Positions 1-6,048 of a stretch of 6,102 nt of DNA are shown here, piece by piece. Position 1 is the first letter of the stretch. The number at the start of each line of letters is the position of its first letter. The notes beneath the pieces are model-generated. The model saw only the letters and a list, made by a program, of their open reading frames with translations, was not told the origin of the DNA and made no database searches. This DNA is from Gammaproteobacteria bacterium. GTDB taxonomy: Bacteria > Pseudomonadota > Gammaproteobacteria > GRL18. The stretch is taken from NCBI GenBank assembly GCA_027076245.1, contig JALTKC010000176.1:1-6102 (forward strand). The letters are read 5' to 3'. The position numbers and the translations under genes are program-made.

Positions 1-336
1 ACGGCTCAGCACACGCAGCTTGGTAATGGTGGTGCAGCATGCATCATTTAATAAATGGGTTGGCACATTGGCCTTGTGTAAAATCTGCTGCAATAAACGG
101 GCATTTTCATCTTGTCCTGTCACACCCAGCACCCTGGCAGCGGCTCCCACACTGATAATATTGGCGGCCACATTGCCCGCGCCACCAACGCGATCTTCTG
201 CTTCATTTACCTTTACCACCGGCACAGGCGCCTCGGGAGATATACGTGAAGTAGAGCCGCTCCAGTAGCGATCCAGCATTAAATCACCCAGCACCAGTAC
301 GCGGGCGTTTTTGATTTTTTTTATGTAGGTATTCAT
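1..336 (-). CDS. hldE: HldE N-terminal part (heptose-7-phosphate kinase domain), cut by window edge
   Basis: The first 112 codons of a minus-strand gene starting at the ATG complementary to 334-336; the rest lies beyond the left edge. The protein starts MNTYIKKIKNARVLVLGD and is a PfkB/ribokinase-fold sugar kinase: a GD..LDRYW substrate-binding start (residues 17-25), RISPEAPVPVV (31-41) and the glycine-rich GGAGNVAAN (51-59) that forms part of the sugar-binding site. The ISPEAPVPVV block is typical of HldE/RfaE, which phosphorylates D-glycero-D-manno-heptose 7-phosphate at C1; full-length HldE also carries a C-terminal adenylyltransferase domain making the ADP-heptose precursor of the LPS inner core. 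Only the kinase part is visible, so a stand-alone HldA kinase cannot be excluded. No good Shine-Dalgarno sequence is visible before the start. G+C is about 53% over 1-300, higher than the genes to its right. It is divergent from the glycosyltransferase cluster. Confidence 0.93.
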   Translation of the reverse strand, partial: MNTYIKKIKNARVLVLGDLMLDRYWSGSTSRISPEAPVPVVKVNEAEDRVGGAGNVAANIISVGAAARVLGVTGQDENARLLQQILHKANVPTHLLNDACCTTITKLRVLSR

Positions 337-365
337 CTATGTTCGGGTGATTTTTTATCAATCAG

Positions 366-383
366 GCGTTTTCATAAAAACGC
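366..383. promoter_or_regulatory. Perfect inverted repeat in the hldE / glycosyltransferase divergent region
   Basis: GCGTTTT (366-372) and AAAACGC (377-383) are exact inverted complements separated by CATA. The repeat lies 29 bases upstream of the hldE start and 53 bases upstream of the plus-strand start at 437, inside the only 100-base gap between divergent genes. A position like this suits an operator for one or both promoters. It is not followed by a T-run on either strand in the manner of a terminator hairpin, although it has A/T-rich arms. The regulatory role is inference; the symmetry itself is seen directly. Confidence 0.4.
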
Positions 384-405
384 GTCATATATTTTCAGTT
401 ATACT
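369..405 (+). promoter_or_regulatory. Weak candidate sigma-70 promoter for the plus-strand cluster
   Basis: TATACT at 400-405 is five of six to the TATAAT consensus and sits 31 bases before the ATG at 437. An alternative -10 is TATATT at 388-393. The only -35-like hexamer, TTTTCA at 369-374, is spaced poorly to both (25 and 13 bases), so the promoter would be weak or activator-dependent. The inverted repeat at 366-383 overlaps the -35 area. This is a placement by eye only; some promoter must exist in this gap, because the adjacent gene is divergent. Confidence 0.3.
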
Positions 406-436
406 GCGCATTATCTTACCATCCTATTTTAACGGT

Positions 437-1453
437 ATGAATTACTTATTATTTGCCAGCCAGGCATATTCCATCGCCATCCTGCGGCCACTACAACAAG
501 CTATTATTGAGCAGGAACATAATGCCGCCTGGTTTTTATATAATCTGCCTGGCACAGTGCTTAATAATGAAGAAATAAGACTGGAAACGATTGAACAGGT
601 AAAACAGTTTAATCCCCGTGCGGTTTTTGTCCCCGGCAACTGGGTTCCCGATTTTTTCCCGGGTTTAAAAGTTGAGATTTTTCACGGCTTTGGTATAGAG
701 AAAAAGGGCCATTTTGATATCCGTGGTTTCTTTGATCTATATTGTACCCATGGCCCCGCCACCACCAGTGTATTTAACAAACTGCAAAATCAATATGGCT
801 ATTTCACCGTTAAGGAAACCGGCTGGCCTAAAATCGACCCTTTATTTAAAAAACCATTGCCACCCGCAGAAGAAAAGCAACAAATGCCGACTATTCTGTA
901 TGCACCGACTTTTAGCCCATCACTGACATCGGCCAATGAACTGTTAAAGCCGATAAAACAAATCAGCCAGCAGCGGCAGTATAAATGGCTGATTAAGTTT
1001 CATCCTAAAATGCCCAATGAAATCATTGAGCAATACCGTCAACTGGAAAGCGATAAACTCACCATATCAGACAGCAACGACATTATTCCATTACTTCATC
1101 AGGCCGATATAATGTTATCAGACACTTCGTCGGTCATTGCAGAATTCCTGTTATTACATAAGCCAGTCATGACCTATAATAACCGGCAGCCGGGCCCTCA
1201 CATTATTAACATTCAGCATCCTGATGAATTAAATGGCGCTATTCAGATTGCCCGGCACCTGCCTGATAAACTTCTGACAGCCATAAAAGACTTTATTTCC
1301 AATATGCACCCCTATCGTGACGGAAACTCCAGCCAGCGAGTTCTTCAGGCTGTTGAGGAAGCCATACAAAACCCACCTGAAAAGAAAAAACCACTCAACC
1401 TGTGGCGAAAACTACAGGTTAGAAAACGTCTCTCCTATTTCCATATCAAATAG
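437..1453 (+). CDS. CDP-glycerol glycerophosphotransferase-family (TagB/TagF-like) GT-B enzyme, first copy
   Basis: A 338-residue protein. The frame is open further upstream (ATG at 347), but the conserved fold begins at MNYLLFASQAYSIAIL, so 437 is preferred even though its ribosome binding site is poor. Motifs in order match the family that transfers glycerol- or ribitol-phosphate from a CDP donor: IFHGFGIEKKG (81-91, the HG block), THGP (104-107), GWPKIDP (129-135), ILYAPTF (153-159), KFHPK (187-191) and DIMLSDTSSVIAEF (224-237), the last matching the donor-binding (T/S)D.SS segment. There is no signal peptide or membrane span. The C-terminal ~23 residues are strongly basic (KKK, RK, RKR), which could hold it at the inner face of the membrane, as for teichoic-acid polymerases. 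The gene lies 4 bases ahead of a relative with the same motif order. The family is well supported; the substrate is unknown. Confidence 0.83.
   Translation: MNYLLFASQAYSIAILRPLQQAIIEQEHNAAWFLYNLPGTVLNNEEIRLETIEQVKQFNPRAVFVPGNWVPDFFPGLKVEIFHGFGIEKKGHFDIRGFFDLYCTHGPATTSVFNKLQNQYGYFTVKETGWPKIDPLFKKPLPPAEEKQQMPTILYAPTFSPSLTSANELLKPIKQISQQRQYKWLIKFHPKMPNEIIEQYRQLESDKLTISDSNDIIPLLHQADIMLSDTSSVIAEFLLLHKPVMTYNNRQPGPHIINIQHPDELNGAIQIARHLPDKLLTAIKDFISNMHPYRDGNSSQRVLQAVEEAIQNPPEKKKPLNLWRKLQVRKRLSYFHIK
1397..1420 (+). other. Hairpin-forming inverted repeat at the 3' end of the first TagF-like gene
   Basis: AACCTGT (1397-1403) pairs exactly with ACAGGTT (1414-1420). A G:U and a G:C pair (1404:1413, 1405:1412) extend the stem to 9 bp with a six-base CGAAAA loop. 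It lies inside the coding sequence, 37 bases before the next start codon at 1458. There is no U-run after it, so it is not an intrinsic terminator; it could protect or modulate the message between the two coupled genes, or be coincidental. Confidence 0.3.
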
Positions 1454-1457
1454 CCCC

Positions 1458-2534
1458 ATGCCTAAAATATATTTCTATATTCAACACCTGTATTACCTGC
1501 CTCAATTCCTGCCCGTATTTCAGCAGCTCCTAAAGCACAGGGTCGACTGCCTGTTTATCTTTAATCAACAAAATACTTCTGCCGAGCTTATTCACGCTAT
1601 TGCAGAAAAGGAAAAACTGAAAACCAGAACAGTCAGAAATGATTATGACTGTATAGAAATATACAAACAGGATAAACCTGACTGGATTGTATTTGGTAAT
1701 GCTTTTCCTTTACTGAAGGAAATACCACCAGGCTGCCGCACAGCCCTTTTATATCATGGCATTGGAATTAAAGAATGCTATTATGATAAAGCACTAAGCC
1801 AGATGAATATACGTTTCACAGAAGGCCCTTACAGGACTCAGGAACTACGTAAACGATATCCTGATATCAAAGTATATGAATCAGGGTTTGCCAAACTGGA
1901 CCCATTAGTTAACAGTACAAGCAACAGGGAAGAGCAGTTAAAGAAGCTGTCACTGGACCCCCGTAAAAAAACCATTTTATATGCTCCGACCTTTTATCCC
2001 AGCTCCATTGAGAATATGCATATTGACTGGCCATCACAGTTTTCGGATTTCAATATTATTATCAAGCCCCATCAGTTCTCCTTAAGCAACCCCCGTTATA
2101 AAAAACAGCTTACAAGAATAAATAACTGGAGAGAATATGAGAATGTATATGTCACAAAAGACATGGACTATTCACTTCTACCCTTTATGGACATAGCTGA
2201 CATTCTAATAAGCGAAGCCTCTTCAGCCCTGTTCGAGTTCGCCGCCCTGAACAGGCCTGTAATCTGGTGTGACTTTATCAGATTAAGATGGAACTACCGC
2301 GGTATTTTTAAATATCGATACCATAAACGAATGGATAGTAATATTCTTCGTTATCAGGATATCGCCAGGCATGTTAAAAAATACAGGAACCTCAAAGCTG
2401 CTATAGAAAATGAATTAGAACATCCTGAAAATTTCCAGCAGCAAAGGCAACAATACTCAAGCGAGCTACTCGGCAACCTGGATGGTAATGCATCCAGAAG
2501 AATATGTGAGTTTCTACTAAAAGAGATACAATAA
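1458..2534 (+). CDS. CDP-glycerol glycerophosphotransferase-family (TagB/TagF-like) GT-B enzyme, second copy
   Basis: A 358-residue protein. The ATG at 1458 is chosen over an in-frame ATG at 1317 because the longer version would overlap the preceding gene by 137 bases with non-conserved residues, and MPKIYFYIQHLYYLP is a natural start of the first Rossmann domain. Motifs: LYHGIGIK (98-105), TEGP (121-124), ESGFAKLDP (141-149), ILYAPTF (173-179), KPHQ (203-206) and DIADILISEASSALFEF (245-261). The last block has SEASS where the canonical family has TDYSS, a departure at a donor-site segment. The C-terminus DGNASRRICEFL is family-like. There is no signal peptide or transmembrane span, so it should act in the cytoplasm or at the inner membrane face. 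No Shine-Dalgarno is visible and the gap to the previous stop is 4 bases, suggesting translational coupling. A sampled stretch is only about 36% G+C. Substrate not determinable. Confidence 0.82.
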   Translation: MPKIYFYIQHLYYLPQFLPVFQQLLKHRVDCLFIFNQQNTSAELIHAIAEKEKLKTRTVRNDYDCIEIYKQDKPDWIVFGNAFPLLKEIPPGCRTALLYHGIGIKECYYDKALSQMNIRFTEGPYRTQELRKRYPDIKVYESGFAKLDPLVNSTSNREEQLKKLSLDPRKKTILYAPTFYPSSIENMHIDWPSQFSDFNIIIKPHQFSLSNPRYKKQLTRINNWREYENVYVTKDMDYSLLPFMDIADILISEASSALFEFAALNRPVIWCDFIRLRWNYRGIFKYRYHKRMDSNILRYQDIARHVKKYRNLKAAIENELEHPENFQQQRQQYSSELLGNLDGNASRRICEFLLKEIQ

Positions 2535-2540
2535 GACCTT

Positions 2541-3131
2541 ATGGCATCATCATCTATTCCATTGACAGGAAAAAAGCGTCAGCAAGCAATTAAGCTATTA
2601 TTTGCTGTAGCTGATATTCTGGATCAGCACAATATTATTTACCATCTTGAAGGTGGCACTTTACTGGGTATTGTACGGGACAAAGATTTAATCCCATGGG
2701 ATACAGATATTGATATTTCCATTCCTGCCGATAGATATAAAGATGCGATAAAAGCACTAAAGAAGCTACCTGTCTGGCAGTGGCGAATACGACATCACAA
2801 TATGCAGGATAATGGCCCTGCATGGAAAAAAGGCGATCCAAGAATTATCAAAGTCAAAAGTCGTAACCCATTAATACCCCTGCTTCCCGGCGACCTTTGC
2901 CTGGATATTTTTATTAAGCACTTTGATAAAGACTATGCATACTGGCAGGCCGGATGCAATATTATGCGTATTGACAAATCCTTTCATCAGGGCTTTGATA
3001 CTGTGGAGTTTAATCATAAAAAGTTAAAAGCACCCCATGAGCATCAACAATATCTCGCTATTAAATACGGTGACTGGAAAACACCTCAACAGGCCTGGCA
3101 TTACAGCAATGAAGGCACGGTAATCCAATAA
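2541..3131 (+). CDS. Short LicD/fukutin-family phospho-alcohol transferase, copy 1
   Basis: A 196-residue protein starting 6 bases after the preceding stop. The LicD/fukutin core is clear: YHLEGGTLLGIVRD (34-47) followed by LIPWDTDIDISI (50-61), with Asp54, Asp56 and Asp58 in the metal-binding D.D.D pattern of the nucleotidyltransferase-like fold. GDLCLDIFIK (117-126) and YLAIKYGDWKTP (171-182) match the later conserved blocks, the last being the usual C-terminal LicD signature. Known family members transfer phosphocholine or ribitol-5-phosphate from CDP donors onto sugars. The protein is shorter than phosphocholine transferases I know (roughly 260-280 residues) yet keeps both terminal motifs, so it looks like a compact version and not a truncation. 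It has no membrane span. It is about 62% identical to its downstream neighbour. A sampled stretch is about 39% G+C. Acceptor and alcohol unknown. Confidence 0.85.
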   Translation: MASSSIPLTGKKRQQAIKLLFAVADILDQHNIIYHLEGGTLLGIVRDKDLIPWDTDIDISIPADRYKDAIKALKKLPVWQWRIRHHNMQDNGPAWKKGDPRIIKVKSRNPLIPLLPGDLCLDIFIKHFDKDYAYWQAGCNIMRIDKSFHQGFDTVEFNHKKLKAPHEHQQYLAIKYGDWKTPQQAWHYSNEGTVIQ

Positions 3132-3197
3132 GAAAGGCATTACCATACAAAAGCCCAGCTGTTATTATCAACACAAATACCCAGCAGAAAAAATAAT

Positions 3198-3788
3198 ATG
3201 CCATCCAGCCATACACCATTAAAAGGAAAAAAACGCCAGCAGGCAACCGAGCTGTTATTAACGGTTACAGATATACTGGACAGCAACAATATCCCTTATC
3301 ATCTGGAAGGCGGCACCCTGCTTGGGCTGGCAAGAGATGGACAGCTCATCCCATGGGATACAGACATTGATATATCCATCTGCTCCGACCGCTTTCCTGC
3401 TGCCATATCAGCACTAAAGCAGCTTAAAAAAAGTCGCTGGCGTGTAAAAACACGAGCCATGAAAGAAAACGGCATATGCTGGAATGCTGATTCCCCCAGA
3501 ATAATAAAAATAAAAAATCGCCATCCTTATTTACCTGTTCTTCCTGGTGACCTTTGCCTGGATATTTTTATTAAATATTCAGACAAGCAATATACCTACT
3601 GGAAAGCCGGTGAACATATTATGCGAGTTAAAAGGGCGTTTTATCAGGGCTTTGATACCGTCACTTTTATGAACCGAGAACTGAAAACGCCATGTCATTA
3701 TCAACAATATCTCAGCCTTAAGTATGGGAACTGGAAAACCCCTCAGCAGAATTGGCATTTCAGCAATGAGGGTACGATAATCAAATAG
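3198..3788 (+). CDS. Short LicD/fukutin-family phospho-alcohol transferase, copy 2
   Basis: A 196-residue protein, exactly the same length as the preceding gene and alignable to it without gaps (122 of 196 identical by hand count). It keeps GGTLLGLARD (38-47), LIPWDTDIDISI (50-61) with all three Asp, GDLCLDIFIK (117-126) and YLSLKYGNWKTP (171-182), so both copies should be catalytically competent. The differences concentrate in residues 62-100 and 127-170, where acceptor specificity might lie. A 66-base gap (3132-3197) separates it from copy 1, unlike the tight spacing upstream, and contains no recognisable promoter or terminator; the start has only a weak purine-rich stretch (AGAAAAAAT) before it. 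Its stop is 6 bases from the stop of the converging nucleotidyltransferase. Whether the two act on different positions or in sequence cannot be read from the DNA. Confidence 0.85.
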   Translation: MPSSHTPLKGKKRQQATELLLTVTDILDSNNIPYHLEGGTLLGLARDGQLIPWDTDIDISICSDRFPAAISALKQLKKSRWRVKTRAMKENGICWNADSPRIIKIKNRHPYLPVLPGDLCLDIFIKYSDKQYTYWKAGEHIMRVKRAFYQGFDTVTFMNRELKTPCHYQQYLSLKYGNWKTPQQNWHFSNEGTIIK

Positions 3789-3794
3789 AAATTT

Positions 3795-4496
3795 TCAGCC
3801 TTCTTCATTCTTGAGCATTGTTTTGGCCGCTTCCAGATCTTCAGCAAAATCAACTTCCACACAGTTCCGGTTACCCACATCAACCGCCTTAAATACATTT
3901 CCCTTATCTTCAATCAATAACTCCATACCACGCTCAAAATAATCATTATCATCAACTGCCGCCAGTTTTTCTTTAAAGCCTTCCAGGTCATCTGCCTTAA
4001 TCAGGTTTATGCCCAGACCTTCTCCCAGTGCATTCTGAACCTGTTTGGATATCTGGTTAATGTAGCCATCCTCGTTCAGGGTATATTTAATTTCTTCTTC
4101 GGCAACACGAGCATTGTTCACCGCAACCGCCGAGGTTTCAGAAGCCAACATCAGCTTGATAATCTCGGGATCAAAAACCACATCACCGTTTAACCACATC
4201 ACATCCTGATTCTCAAAATGCTGCAAGGCAGCCAGCAAACTTTTCGATGTATTGGTTGTGTCATAGTTAGCGTTATAGACAAACAATAAATCGGAAGCCG
4301 CCTCCATTATCAGGTCTTTTTTAAAGCCGACAACCGCACAGATTGACAAACCAAAACTCTTTAGAATACGCAACTGTCTGGATAAAATGGTTTCACCATT
4401 ATCAAGTGGTGTCAGACTTTTAGGGTGCGGACGCCCCAGACGGCTACCCATACCTGCCAGCAATATAACAACCTGCGGTTTGTTTGATTCTTTCAT
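3795..4496 (-). CDS. LicC-like NTP transferase (probable CTP:phospho-alcohol cytidylyltransferase)
   Basis: A 233-residue single-domain nucleotidyltransferase of the sugar-nucleotide / phosphocholine cytidylyltransferase fold. The nucleotide-binding loop is LLAGMGSRLGRPHPKSLTPL (12-31): Gly15, Gly17 and Arg19, with the PK at 25-26. The spacing from Arg to PK is about three residues shorter than in the classical LicC/RmlA pattern (about eight between R and PK), marking a sub-variant. NANYDTTNTSKSLLAAL (75-91) corresponds to the LicC substrate-loop region, WLNGDVVFD (101-109) carries the first metal-binding Asp105, and EVDFAEDLEAA (214-224) the second, Asp216. The likely product is a CDP-alcohol donor for the neighbouring LicD- and TagF-like transferases; phosphocholine is the best-known substrate of relatives, but glycerol phosphate, other phospho-alcohols or a sugar-1-phosphate are possible. 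It follows the ligase gene by 17 bases on the same strand and is probably co-transcribed with it. Cytoplasmic. Confidence 0.8.
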   Translation of the reverse strand: MKESNKPQVVILLAGMGSRLGRPHPKSLTPLDNGETILSRQLRILKSFGLSICAVVGFKKDLIMEAASDLLFVYNANYDTTNTSKSLLAALQHFENQDVMWLNGDVVFDPEIIKLMLASETSAVAVNNARVAEEEIKYTLNEDGYINQISKQVQNALGEGLGINLIKADDLEGFKEKLAAVDDNDYFERGMELLIEDKGNVFKAVDVGNRNCVEVDFAEDLEAAKTMLKNEEG

Positions 4497-4500
4497 TAAA

Positions 4501-4506
4501 TTACCT
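4501..4506 (-). promoter_or_regulatory. Ribosome binding site of the LicC-like gene
   Basis: On the minus strand AGGTAA lies just upstream of the ATG at 4496, with the AGG core seven bases from the start. It supports this start and independent translation within the ligase-nucleotidyltransferase operon. Confidence 0.6.
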
Positions 4507-4513
4507 ATTGACT

Positions 4514-5812
4514 CTATGATGCGTCATGTTTTTCTACTTGCACAGCAGCGGCAAAAAACATGGTGTAAATGATAAAAAATATCAAAAAATCTCTGTGTTC
4601 AAACAGGGCAATTGAAAGCCCATAGCAGAATGAAGCCATCACAATTACCATCCCTGAAATAGCAGCAAAAGAATATTCACCATTATTCTGCTTCCGATTC
4701 AGATAGAAATACCTGAAAGCTACGAAAAAAAACACCAGTACAACTAGCAGACCCACCGTACCCCGGGTAACCCACTGTAATAAGAATTCATTATGGGGAT
4801 TTTTCAATTCCAGAACATGAACCGATATTTCAGACTTATGGTTATTATAATACTCAACTGCATTGGGATAGTAATTTCCAACACCAACCCCCCATATTGG
4901 ATGCCTGGAAATAATATCTGCACTGATCTCCATCATATTCATCCTGGCACCTAAAGATGATACTGCCGCCTTGTTTTTGGAATACATCTGGATTTCCGAA
5001 TATGCCTGCTCTACCCGCTGACCAATATCAAAACCGGGAATAACAGGCAAAGCTATCAATATCAGTACCAGAATACCTATCGTCCATAGACGAAATCTGA
5101 AGCTGCTCCTGATAATATGAGGCCACAACAGAATCACAAGCAAGAACGGCACAGCAAGCCATACGCCTCGACTTTGGGACAGAAAACTGGCCGCAATACC
5201 TGCCAGCCCACCCAGCAGACCAATAAGCTTCAAGGACTTATGAAGCCCCTGAAGATATAACACACCCGCAAGACTAATAAATCCCATTATCAGGGTAAGC
5301 CCGCCAAATCGAATGGGGTGCATAACACCATTTGCCCTGTCCACATGCTCCGTCCAGGCCAGCTCCTCTACCATTTTAAACTCTTCCAGCAGGGCTCGCC
5401 CCAAAGCAATAAAACACCCCACCACTATAGCCAGCCAAATCAGCTCTATTCTCGGCCGTGTATATTTGAACAAAAGATATATTGCGGAGGCAACGACAAA
5501 AAAACTGTACACTGCCATGCGCTTGTTCGCCAATTCCGCCTGCGACAGGGACAAATAAGATAGCAGCGCGATAATAAAAACCAGCGCATAGGCTCCCAGA
5601 AAATATTTCTCTTCTTTGCTTAAACCATCACGATACGGTTTTATTAATCGCAGTACGAGCGCCACAAGAAAAAGCAAAAATAGCACGCCAAGATATTCTG
5701 TCCGTATGGCTTTGGTTAGGAACAGGGTCATGGGGTAAAGCCCCATAATGGCGTAAATAAAAATGAGCAACACATTTTTTATGCGCTGCTCATTTTCGCT
5801 TATTAACGACAT
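4514..5812 (-). CDS. waaL: O-antigen ligase family protein (WaaL / Wzy_C)
   Basis: A 432-residue polytopic inner-membrane protein with roughly ten or more hydrophobic segments and a large periplasmic loop near residues 262-350. Features of the Wzy_C/WaaL family: FLSQSRGVWLA (210-220) with Arg215, SLGARMNMM (286-294) with Arg290, HPIWGVGVGNYYPNA (304-318) and NPHNEFLLQWVTRGTVGL (338-355) with His340. Arg and His residues in comparable places are reported essential in E. coli WaaL; equivalence here is by motif and was not aligned. WaaL transfers an undecaprenyl-diphosphate-linked glycan onto lipid A-core in the periplasm. An O-antigen polymerase (Wzy) shares the domain and cannot be excluded, but the position among LPS core genes favours a ligase. 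It lies 19 bases after the zinc-finger gene with only a weak ribosome binding site (GGTTAAG), and 17 bases before the LicC-like gene, in an apparent operon. Confidence 0.82.
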   Translation of the reverse strand: MSLISENEQRIKNVLLIFIYAIMGLYPMTLFLTKAIRTEYLGVLFLLFLVALVLRLIKPYRDGLSKEEKYFLGAYALVFIIALLSYLSLSQAELANKRMAVYSFFVVASAIYLLFKYTRPRIELIWLAIVVGCFIALGRALLEEFKMVEELAWTEHVDRANGVMHPIRFGGLTLIMGFISLAGVLYLQGLHKSLKLIGLLGGLAGIAASFLSQSRGVWLAVPFLLVILLWPHIIRSSFRFRLWTIGILVLILIALPVIPGFDIGQRVEQAYSEIQMYSKNKAAVSSLGARMNMMEISADIISRHPIWGVGVGNYYPNAVEYYNNHKSEISVHVLELKNPHNEFLLQWVTRGTVGLLVVLVFFFVAFRYFYLNRKQNNGEYSFAAISGMVIVMASFCYGLSIALFEHRDFLIFFIIYTMFFAAAVQVEKHDAS

Positions 5813-5831
5813 TTTATGTACTTAACCAACA

Positions 5832-6041
5832 TCAGGCCTTTAACTGATACTCAGCACCACAATAAGGACACTTCCCCCACCCATGGGAATCAAAGGCAAT
5901 ATATACCTGGGGATGAGAATTCCATAAACTGGTGCCGGCCAGAGGGCAGTGCACCGGCAATTCATCTTCTGTGACTTCATACTGGTTTTTCTCATTGGGC
6001 AAACGCAAACCAGTCTGTGTGGCTGTATGTGGATTCGGCAT
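5832..6041 (-). CDS. Small CHCC zinc-finger domain protein
   Basis: A 69-residue protein whose second half has the zf-CHCC pattern: HCPLAG (31-36, Cys32), WNSHPQVYI (40-48, His43) and KCPYCGAEYQL (57-67, Cys58 and Cys61), four ligands fit to bind one zinc. The same domain is found in the mitochondrial complex I accessory subunit NDUFS6; bacterial stand-alone versions are short proteins of unknown role. The first ~25 residues are polar and probably unstructured. I recall genes of this type lying between ilvE and LPS core genes in pseudomonad-like genomes, the arrangement seen here. The start is supported by AAAGG seven bases upstream. Soluble, presumably cytoplasmic; no function should be inferred from the neighbours alone. 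Confidence 0.85.
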   Translation of the reverse strand: MPNPHTATQTGLRLPNEKNQYEVTEDELPVHCPLAGTSLWNSHPQVYIAFDSHGWGKCPYCGAEYQLKA

Positions 6042-6048
6042 AAGCTAA

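Larger units (their letters stand above)
2541..3788 (+). repeat. Tandem gene duplication of the short licD-like gene
   Basis: The unit repeats with an offset of 657 bases and no indels in the coding part. At DNA level there are exact shared blocks, for example 26 identical bases at 2892-2917 and 3549-3574, and 17 identical bases over the IPWDTD codons. Overall protein identity is about 62% by hand count, so the copies are diverged paralogues and not a recent perfect duplication; the exact DNA blocks sit over conserved motifs. Confidence 0.85.

Noticed and set aside
20..268. Plus-strand open frame of 82 codons
   Set aside because: It is antisense to the clearly conserved hldE kinase domain and has low-complexity Ala/Thr/Ser composition typical of a shadow frame.
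347..436. In-frame upstream extension (ATG at 347) of the first TagF-like gene
   Set aside because: The extra 30 residues have no family similarity that I can see, would cover the inverted repeat and promoter region, and the Rossmann-type start at 437 fits better.
1317..1457. In-frame upstream extension (ATG at 1317) of the second TagF-like gene
   Set aside because: It would overlap the preceding gene by 137 bases and encode a polar, non-conserved leader; the domain starts at the ATG at 1458.
3132..3197. Gap between the two licD-like genes as a separate small gene, promoter or terminator
   Set aside because: No start codon with a ribosome binding site, no convincing -10/-35 pair and no hairpin with T-run were found in these 66 bases; short CCCAGC repeats look incidental.
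2635..3246. Minus-strand open frames opposite the licD-like genes (2635-2841 and 3061-3246)
   Set aside because: They mirror conserved LicD coding sequence; the second crosses from one licD copy into the next and has no ribosome binding site evidence.
2892..3574. Exact 26-base direct repeat (2892-2917 and 3549-3574) as a possible mobile-element or recombination target
   Set aside because: It falls over the conserved GDLCLDIFIK codons in the same frame of two paralogues, so common descent and constraint explain it.
4387..4572. Plus-strand open frame across the ligase / LicC-like junction
   Set aside because: It is antisense to the nucleotide-binding loop of the LicC-like gene and to the end of waaL; no motif.
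5313..5563. Two overlapping plus-strand open frames of 81 codons
   Set aside because: Both are antisense to waaL, overlap each other in different frames, and resemble no protein I know.
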